Below are positions 52,964 to 61,200 of a stretch of DNA of 64,000 nt, one piece after another. The stretch is taken from NCBI RefSeq assembly GCF_000149955.1, contig NC_030988.1, forward strand, positions 4,350,879 to 4,414,878, read 5' to 3'. The first letter of the stretch is position 1. Each line of letters opens with the position of its first letter. Under the pieces are notes generated by a model. It was not told where the DNA came from. It did no database searches and was given only the letters and a program-made list of their open reading frames with translations. The DNA comes from Fusarium oxysporum f. sp. lycopersici 4287. Lineage: Eukaryota; Ascomycota; Sordariomycetes; Hypocreales; Nectriaceae. The translations under genes and the position numbers were made by a program.

Positions 52964-53523
52964 CTTGACTGGAGTGCTTCCAATCTCCAGATCTCGTACT
53001 ACAACTGCATTGCCTCCTCTAACTTATATTTAGAATAGAGGTCAGTTTGGGGCATTGTGCAGGCCATTACGAACTAACTCGTCGCATGTGAAGTGATCCA
53101 CTTATGCGCCAAAGATAAGCTTACACCGGCGTCGTTAGATTGATTGGGCCATTTGACTATTGGAAGACCGGAATATAATGTTCCGATACGAGAAGCTCAA
53201 GGTGACCGTGCAATGGTGCATCAGTCAGATCAGGGACCTCGGTTAGTACTACAACCGCATATAACCGCCAGTGAAGGCATTCTTAAAATACCTTTCTAAC
53301 CCCATTAACAAGCACGGAACGAACTATGATCTGATTTTATCGTGGCTTCGTGCAGATAATCGTATTACAACTGTCATAACACCTCGCTTATCGTGTAACC
53401 CTCCCTTGCTACTCTGACAGCCACCAATATCAGACGCCAGAACACAATCAGAACACCGCAAACTCTAATCACGCCGCAAGTCATAAACTCATCTCTTGAA
53501 CTTTATAAGACACGGCACATTTT
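52964..53523. other. intergenic between divergent genes
   Basis: Shared upstream region of the secreted protein and the LDH-like gene. No other gene was seen. Confidence 0.3.
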
Positions 53524-54604
53524 ATGCACGATGGGAGATCAATCCCTCGAGTTATTTAACCGCACACAAAGGGCTCAGCATCTCAAGTAGCGATTGTAGG
53601 TGTCGGAGAAGTCGGCAGTGCCGTCGCTTATAACCTTGCACTGAATTCTATCGCCAGCGAGTCGCTTCTCGTTGATCTCGATCTCAATCTGAGAAATGCT
53701 CAGATCGAAGACCTCTCCGATGTCATCTACAGTACTAACAACAGTACACGTGTACGCCCAGCCACGTATCGTGAGGCCGCTCAGAGCGACCTCGTGGTCA
53801 TAACCGCTGCATCTAAACACACGTTAGGTAAGCGTCCAAGTACTTGCTTTTGCTACAGGCTTATGGTTCTTTCAAGGTAAGGCAACGGTTGACTATATGT
53901 CTCGGAACACTTCGATGATACGTGAGGTGATGGAGGCGATGAAACCTTTCCGACCTGACACGGTTTTGCTGGTTGTGGTAAATCCTGCTGACTTGCTATC
54001 ATCCATCGCCAAAGACATGTCGGGACTTCCTCCGTCTCAGGTCATCGGCACCGGTACTACTCTCGGCACTTACAGACTTCGTGGGATGATTGCATCTCGT
54101 ACCTTGGTGAGTACCCGCGACTCTATCAGACATCTCAATCTCTCTAATACAGCACCATTATAGGTATCACCGTCTGCTGTAGATGCATTCGTCGTGGGTC
54201 GTCACGGGGACGACCAAGTAGTCACCTGGTCTTCAGCAAGCATTGGCGCGGTCCCTATTGCTGACGTACAAATGTTCAATGCTCTTGATCGCAATAGAAT
54301 TGAACTAATCTGCAAGCATCGATTGCAAAGTATCATACGGGGTAAAGGCTCTGCGCCGTTTGAGATTGCTTCAGTCGCTGCTAATTTGTGCTGTTCTGTT
54401 ATCTTAGACAAGCATGAGGTATACCCCGTTAGTCACTTTCAAGAGCAGTATGAATGTTGTCTCATCATGCCTGCTGTTATTGGAAGAAAGGGAATTCTGA
54501 GTTCAGTTCCGTTATCTTTGGATGCTGGGGAAGAGGTTGCGGTAAAGGCGTTGGGAAAACTAGTGAAAGAAAGTGTTGAGTCGATCCAACGAGACTGGTG
54601 GTGA
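53524..54604 (+). pseudogene. L-lactate/malate dehydrogenase-like gene with an early stop
   Basis: NAD-dependent 2-hydroxyacid dehydrogenase family. From ATG 53524 the frame meets TAA at 53557-53559, then reads VAIVGVGEVGSAVAYNLAL (NAD-binding GxGxxG). Introns at 53828-53876 and 54107-54163 have good borders and keep the phase; total length is about 324 residues, normal for LDH. Later motifs are NPADLL, VIGTGTTLGTYRLR, GRHGDDQV and WSSASIGAVPI. The proton-relay His (GRHGD) and the substrate Arg (YRLR) remain, but the usual Asp of LDTARFR is Gly. The stop plus the lost Asp argue for a dead or repurposed gene. If the true start lies in an unseen upstream exon, the stop could be avoided, but the Asp loss would remain. 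Confidence 0.68.
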
Positions 54605-54634
54605 TGACGTTTCCTATTCACAGTGTTTTAAGTA

Positions 54635-54675
54635 ACGTACGTGATAAGCGAGTGTTACAAACAAGCGAGTGTTAC
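54635..54675. mobile_element. MITE E left-end fragment (heptamer GTGTTAC)
   Basis: TA at 54633-54634, then ACGTACGTGATAAGCGA and two units ending GTGTTAC. It is cut directly by the Copia-2 LTR, and no matching right end occurs on the other side at 61201. The same heptamer type occurs at the right side of pogo-2 (about 49690). Confidence 0.8.
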
Positions 54676-54825
54676 TGTCAAACATTACGTGTATTCGGTT
54701 CATTGATGTGAATTGGTGTATTCATCTTGTGTTCTGTTGAAATCTGCCCCTTGAAGGGTTCGCCATTTTGGCGCGTAATCTTAAGCATCCCTGCTTGCAC
54801 GTGATACTCCAGCACTTGTTTAACA
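54676..54825 (-). repeat. Copia-2 left (3') LTR, diverged subfamily
   Basis: 150 bp starting TGTCAAAC on the plus strand, with several substitutions relative to the Copia-1 LTR. It is followed by the same C-run (purine tract on the element strand) as in Copia-1. Confidence 0.9.
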
Positions 54826-54912
54826 CACCCCCCCAGATTGAACCTTGGGGCTCAGTCTGTATAGTCCGTTTGCTATCGTCAGGTTGGCCATCCGTCCATT
54901 CCCTTCATAGGC

Positions 54913-57495
54913 TCATCCTTCGTATAACTGTTCCTCTGCTCTGATGATGTCCTCCGCAGTAAGCTCCTTGAACCTTCTCTCCTGGATCCTGTCGTTGATA
55001 TCCACTAGGCCAACCTGTGTGACGAACTTCTGGAACTGCTGAACGGGCAGTGCCTTCGTAAGGCCATCTGCAATCATCTCAGTAGTGGGAGTATGCCGGA
55101 CCGAAATCCGGTTAGCGAGTGCCTCCTGGCGCAGCCAGTGGTTATGGATATCGACGTGTCGAAGTTTAGTCTGCAGGAGAGCCACGTCGGCGTTGATCAG
55201 CCGAATAGTCTGCACGTTATCGCACTGAATGATGATGCTTCTGTTGTCAAGGGTCACGCCGAGCTCGGTGATTAATCTGGAGATGAACATGGACTCCTTC
55301 GCAGCCTGCGCAAGTGCCAGCAACTCCGCCTCTGTTGTAGAGGTATTCACGGTGTCCTGCTTGTTGGCGCGCCATCCAATAGTCCCTCCAAATAGCTTCA
55401 TCACGTAGGCTTGCGAGCTCTTCCGATCGATTGTGTTGTCGGCAAAGGAAGCGTCACTGTACACATCAAAAGTGTCTGTTCCGCCGAGTTGTAGTGCGAG
55501 TGCCCTGGTGTTTTGCAGATACCGGAATAGGTGGTCCAAGGCCTCATGATGATCGTCGCTCGGGTTCATGTTGAATCGACAAAGTCGAGAAACGGCAAAG
55601 GCAATATCGGGTCAAGTGATTACTGCCAGGTAGAGCACTGATCCGGTCTTGCGTTGATACTGCTGTATTGACACTGTTGATGCGCGCTCTTCGTTCGGAA
55701 GAAGTTCTTTCGTGGTCATTGGAGTGAGGGAAGGCTTTCCCCTTGAATCCTGAAATGACTAGTGATCTTATCCACGAATGACAATTACGACAGCCAAATC
55801 AGACGTTGGTTTCGGTCGCGAATAATCTCAATTCCAAGAAACCACTGTAGCATATCTCCTCCAGAGAGTTGGTACTTTTCTCGAAGCTTGCCTATCGTCC
55901 ATTCGACCGATCTTTGATTGGTCTTCTCGTAGGCAACAATAAGGTCGTCCACATAGAAGAATATCAATATTCCTCCTTTCGAGAGACAGCATGGCTCGTG
56001 AGGTACAGACTTGAACCCAATGTTCGTAAGGGTGGTGGTTAGTTCCTTTTGCCAAAGTAATGGTGACTGGCGCAAGCCGTATAGTGCTTTCTGAAGTTTG
56101 AGGATCAGGCCAGGCTTCCGGTAGCCTCCGGGCATCCGCATATAGACGTCCTGTTTCAGTTCAGCATTGACAAAGGCGTTGACGACATCATACTGGAGAA
56201 GTTCTAAATCAAAGCGAGCAGCTATAGCCATGAGTGTTCGGAAAGATCTGCCGGCAAGTGTGGATGCATAGGTATCCTCGTGTGTCGACTTGGCCTGTTG
56301 ATCGCCTCGCACAACGAGCCGGGCCTTGCACTTGGTGAACCATCCGTGCTTGTCGAACTTGTACACATAAACCCACATGCAGTCCAGGAGTTCCTTACCT
56401 GCGGCTTCTTCTCTCTGAACCTCACGCCAGGAGCGCATTTCTTTATGGCTTTCAAGATGAGTCTTTTCTGCCTCGCGGAATAGGTCACCTAGTGGATGGT
56501 TCTTGAGGTCTTTATGCCTTTTTGGCAATATTGGCATGTCTCGCCGGTGTATCCGGCGTTGGCCGTCACCTAAATCTGTCAGCTTTGCAGACTGTGTTTT
56601 GCAGTTGGGAGAATCCATCAGCTTAGTAGATTCCCCATGGCTTCCCGTAGACTGAGGTTCTCCGCTATCAGGGTGGCAGCTGGCCGAGCTCGCCTGCTTC
56701 TCGAACTTCCGCTTACTCACCACGTTGCCATTCCAGGTCCCTTTCACAGATGCAAGTCGACCGGCATTAAATGCGGCCTCCCAGTAACTGCTCGGAGTTG
56801 AAATGACACGAGAGGCTCCATTTGCGCCGTCTCGTCCCGGGGAAGTGCCAGCGCTAGGTGGGACATGCACCATCTTGGCAGCTCGTAACTGAGGGGGGTT
56901 CCCCCCCTCCTTCCTCACGGGAGGTTCTCTGATAGTAGCGACCAGAAGGGCAGCAGGCCGTAGAGGGCAAGTCTCCGGGGTCAGGTAGGGAGTGAATCGA
57001 GCGGTCGTGTAGGGGTGATCAGTCCCGTCAGGCTCTTCTCGATTACGATCTCCTACGACTAGTGTCCTGCCAGTCTCACCCTGCGTAATCGTGGGATCAC
57101 GTTCAAACCCTCTATGTGGATAACTTGCAGCCTCCCGCTCAAACGCTAGTCCTTCAGGCAAGGCGCTTAATTCCTCGTCTTCTTCTTGGGTAGAAGCATC
57201 CAGATTGATGCTAGATCCCTGTAGGACCTCAGCATCAGTGAGATGCTGAATAAGTTCTTCCTGGTTTAGTTCTTTTAAATCATCCTTGAGGTGTTGCACA
57301 TCCCCAGAGAACGTTGAAGATCACGTCTCTAGTGGAGATGGCCTTGTTGGTCAACGGATTCCAGACCCTGTAGATGTTTGTTGAGTTATACCCGACCAGG
57401 TATCCTATCCACCCTCGGGGATTGAGTCGTTGTCGCCGATTCTTCTTTTTCAAAGCATCGGTCGCCATCGCGAAGGCTTTACCATCCAGGACCAC
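54913..57495 (-). pseudogene. Copia-2 pol 3' part (reverse transcriptase, RNase H), broken
   Basis: The frame 57299-55785 (504 residues) reads through the place where Copia-1 has its one-base insertion and includes the reverse transcriptase with FFYVDDLIVAY. It stops at TAA 55785-55787, where Copia-1 has CAA. A TGA at 55612-55614 replaces CGA, and one C is missing from the run near 55739-55742. RNase H continues as 55569-54913. An 11-bp deletion near 57316 also breaks the frame towards integrase. It is not functional. Confidence 0.9.
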
Positions 57496-59708
57496 CTAGT
57501 GGGCACCCCCACCTAATGGACCACCAAAATTTGAATCTTCCCATACAAACTCCGAATTTTCAAGTACAACGCATTCAGCCAAGAACGTAGATACTCGCAA
57601 ACCTATACCAATGTTGTATAGCAGTTTTCATGGAATTTCCCTATCGGCTTGATTTTTCCCCGTTCCGCCTTGTGGCCTAGTTCTCTAGCACTTTGAATTC
57701 TTTCGCATTTCTCCTCATCTACCCCACGCGACTCCATCCACTTGAGCCGAATTTACACCTAATTTTCTTGTCGGAACTCCTTTCGCAATGGTTCGCCGTG
57801 TTTATACCGAAGATGACGTAGCTGAGGCTATACTCGATATTACTGATAGAGGCCTGTCACAGACGGGGGCGGCCCAGAAACGTGGAGTACCTCGGTCGAC
57901 CCTTTCTGGGCGACTTTCCGGTCAAGCGAGCAGGAATGAACGGATCCAGGCCCACCAGCGTATATCAAAGAGCCAGGAGGAGACACTCCTTCGTTGGGTG
58001 CTGCGACAAGAGTCTCTGGGCTATGCTCTATCGCACAGCCAGCTCCGCGCCTGTGTCGAGGCCATCCTCAAACAACAAAGCAATAACAAGCCTCTGGGTA
58101 AGCACTGGACTACGAGACTCGTCAAACGTCACCTAGAACTATCTAACAAGCTTGGGAAACGTCAGGAAGCCGCCAGATTTGACGGATTTACTCCGAAGGC
58201 GGTCAATTGGTACTTCGATATCCGGGAGGATGAGTACGGCTGGATCAAGCCTGAGAACACGGTTGACGTGGACGAGGGCGGTATAATGGTGGGTTTCGGT
58301 AAGTCTTCTACAAGTGCTCTATGGGTTTTTATAGGGCATAGCTAATTGATTGTCCATGAGGCCTGGACAGCCTCGTAATCGGGAACTCTGACCCGAAGAA
58401 GAAGGCGATGTTGAAAGGCGTTCAGTCGTGCACGTGGACCTCGTTTATTGAGGCTGTCACTGCAACTAGCCGCTCTTTAAAACCGGGAATTATCTTTAAA
58501 GGGAAAGAGCTGCAGAAACAGTGGTTTCTGAACGAATTCGAATTAATAGCGGACTGGCACTACATCACATCCCCGAACGGCTGGACCGACAACCATATAG
58601 CTCTCGAATGGTTGAAAGACGTCTATCTACCTCAAACGGAGCCTCGTGATGCATCGGATGCGAGACTTATTATCCTTGACGGCCACGGGAGCCATGCGCA
58701 GGTAAGCATTTCGGTGTTTTCGCCGCTGAGTCACCCGCTATAGGGTCGCTGACGAGCAGTCAGGACGAGTGGATGGCTACGTGCTTTCTGAACAACGTCT
58801 ACTGCTGTTACTTACCAGCACATTGTTCCCATGGTCTGCAGCCATTAGATAATGGAATTTTTAATGTCATCAAAGGTGCATACCGGAAAGAACTCCAAAA
58901 GCTGGCTAGTTTGATCGATTCTGCGCCGGTTGACAAAGTCAACTTTATTCGGGCATACGCGAAAGCGAGGGAAGCGGGCATGAGGAAGAAGATTATCTTA
59001 TCCGGCTGGAGGTTTACTGGAAATTGGCCAATAAATCGTTACAAAGCTCTAGCACATCCAGAAATTCAACCGGACAAAGAAAAACTGCTGGAAGAGTTCA
59101 AGACGCCGAGCCCTCCTCAACTGCACTCAGATGATACGCCGAAAACGAGCTGGCAAGTGAGGGAAATGGCCAAGCACCAAAGTCGTCCGACCAGGCAGAA
59201 GTACAGTAAGATTGCAAAGGGGCTGGAAGGTTTAGAGATGAAGGTTGCCGTTCAGAATGCGCGGATTACTGGCCTCGAGGAGCAGATGGCTCAGCTGCGG
59301 CGAGGGAAGAAAAGAAAGGCGGTACCGAACCCGAACCGACGATTCATGGCTCTAGCGGAGTCTCTAGCGACTGGAGAAGCTCTTCCTGACTCAAAGGGGG
59401 CAGAAATAGAGGTAGATGTGGATGAGGAGGTCGAGTCGGTGATTGAGGTGGGTGTCAGGTTAGAGGACGAACGTGAGGACTCTACGGTCGTAACAAAGCA
59501 CTGCCAGCGCACACGCAGCGGTCGGGAGGTCAAAAAACCACGGAGAGAGTAAAATTCAAATAACTTTATAGAAACTCTCTTTAAAGCCTCGTTTATTAAT
59601 TGAAAATCGGGCCTGTTTTTGCGGACATCAATATTTGGATTTTATATGGGAAGATTGAAATTTTGGTGGTCCATTAGGTGGGGGTGCCCACTAGGTGGTC
59701 CTGGATGG
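57482..59708 (+). mobile_element. pogo-3: complete Fot/pogo-like element inside Copia-2
   Basis: A 2,227-bp element flanked by TA (57480-57481, 59709-59710). Inverted ends of about 65 bp (starting CCATCCAGGACCACC) differ at about one position. The undisturbed target is visible in Copia-1 (GCTTTACAGCC), proving a clean TA insertion. It contains one two-intron transposase gene with no visible defect, so it is the best candidate for an active element in the window. Confidence 0.95.
57788..59552 (+). CDS. pogo-3 transposase, apparently intact
   Basis: Exons are 57788-58298, 58361-58701 and 58764-59552; both introns are 62 bp (GTAAGT to GAG-G, GTAAGC to CAG). The model gives 546 residues. The N-terminal helix-turn-helix (GVPRSTLSGRL) and CENP-B-like domain (GKHWTTRLVKRH) bind the terminal repeats. 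The DDE core shows VDVDEGG, LIILDGHGSH at the end of exon 2 and LPAHCSHGLQPLDNGIF at the start of exon 3. The C-terminus has a coiled-coil-like region, GKKRKAVPNPN, an acidic stretch and a basic end (TRSGREVKKPRRE). A related C-terminus survives at 11380-11863. Splicing is required: the unspliced frames end at stops in both introns. Confidence 0.92.
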
Positions 59709-60978
59709 TACAACCATATACGCGTAGGTGTGTCTGATCGGGCTTACGCTCCGTGACAACCACGCCGTCCCTAAAGGCAAAGTAAGTGTAGAAACGCTCA
59801 TATGGCGTCTTCCAATTGTAGATATACTTGGGTGTCCTATTGTATAGGTACACGGCAGCGCGCCAGATCTCAACCCAAAGGAACGAAGGCAGCTTTGCTC
59901 CAGCTCTCATCGCGCGAGCTTTCTCCTTGATCACACCCCCCGAGCGCTCTGCGCCGCCATTTTGACTTTGGGCATATGGCGCGGAGGGCTCTAGGCGCAT
60001 CCCGTTTTTGATACTGAGGAAGTCACTTACCTGGTGACTATCCGGGATCTCGTTATCACACTCGATGACTTCGGGCCTACACTGGAGTTGTCGCTCTAGT
60101 GTTCTGAGTAGATGCTCAAGTGCACCAATAAGCGTTGGTGCAGTTCGATCGGGAAGATAATAGTCCCAGATATAGCCAGAGTAACGGTCGGTGACCAGCA
60201 TAGCTGAAGTGTAGCCTGGATCCCCACTCATGTCGTGGAAATCAATAGCGAGTCGGATTCCAGCCTTCTCGGGTGGAACTCGTATTTGTCGACGGACTTG
60301 GCGCTTCACCTTCGCCATTCCACAAGCATCGCACTCAACCGTGGAGATCTCTCTGATCTTCACCCCCCGACATTGGCCCACGAGGTGCTTGAGTGCTTCG
60401 GCCATGGTCGTCTCCCACTCCGTGACCCATTCGTTGAGTTTGTTGATCTTCGGGGCTGCATGTACGGCTTTGTGGTACTTGTCGCGCGCTTCGGGTCGAA
60501 GGCGTTCGTTGTATACCACTCCAGATCTTCATAGCTCCTGATACCACTTGTCCAATCGGTCTCCCGTGACGCAGGATGTTTTCTGATACGTGGCCGAGAC
60601 CGTCTTGAGGACAAACTCGACCAGCTTCTGCTCCTGTTTCTTCGTCTCTCTATACGCCGTTTCTTTCAGAGAGTAGATCCTGATATCATGCTCGTATTCC
60701 GCTCTTCCTTCAGACGTCAACTCTCCGATTCGCCGGGGCGGTACGTAATCTGAGCCGGGCGTCATTGTGCCACTATCGGGATCGTCCGGATCTGCTTGTC
60801 TGGGGTAGTCTCGGATTTCTGGAAGTTCTGGTCGCTGAGGCCATCGGATACGATCGGTCGGATCAATATACTGCCATAGGTCGTAGGCGTGCGCCAGTTT
60901 CTGGAATTCGTTGGACCAGGAGTCCCAATCCTCCGGAGACGCGTAGCTAATGGTCCTCTCGGCGTGTTTGGCCGACAT
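59709..60978 (-). pseudogene. Copia-2 gag fused to integrase by a deletion
   Basis: The gag start (60978, MSAKHAERTIS) runs to a TGA at 60529-60531, where Copia-1 has CGA. The same protein continues in the next frame segment, then jumps at TTMAEALKHLVGQ from gag into the integrase zinc region. The protease, the gag zinc knuckle and the gag-pol stop are deleted. Integrase core motifs (IECDNEIPD, NGGAERSGG) remain up to the pogo-3 insertion. Confidence 0.88.
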
Positions 60979-61050
60979 GGTGATAGAATGAACCGAAGGT
61001 CGTATGCATTTGGGTGCGCGGGTCGCTGAGATGCAATTGAGACTCTTAAT

Positions 61051-61200
61051 TGTCAGACATTACGTGTATTCGGTTCATTGATGTGAATTGGTGTATTCAT
61101 GTTGTGTTCTGTTGAAATCTACCCCTTAGAGGTTTTACCATTTCGGCTGTAATCTTAAAGTATCCCTGCTTGCACGTGAGACCCCAGCACCTGTTCAACA
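61051..61200 (-). repeat. Copia-2 right (5') LTR
   Basis: 150 bp, almost identical to the Copia-1 LTRs. Its outer edge abuts an open MULE reading frame at 61201. Confidence 0.93.

Larger units (their letters stand above)
54676..61200 (-). mobile_element. Copia-2: mutated copia copy carrying pogo-3
   Basis: Minus-strand relative of Copia-1 with LTRs 54676-54825 and 61051-61200. The interior is nearly identical to Copia-1, but it has stops, small indels, a roughly 1.2-kb gag-to-integrase deletion and the pogo-3 insertion. The left LTR is clearly more diverged (for example GCCATTTTGGCGCG) than the right one, which matches Copia-1 almost perfectly. The flanks do not form a target duplication (GTTAC against GAACG). 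It is probably a recombinant of two insertions. Confidence 0.9.

Noticed and set aside
53575..53820. Minus-strand 81-codon frame opposite the LDH-like exon
   Set aside because: Shadow of the plus-strand coding sequence, which carries the NAD-binding motif and correct splice sites.
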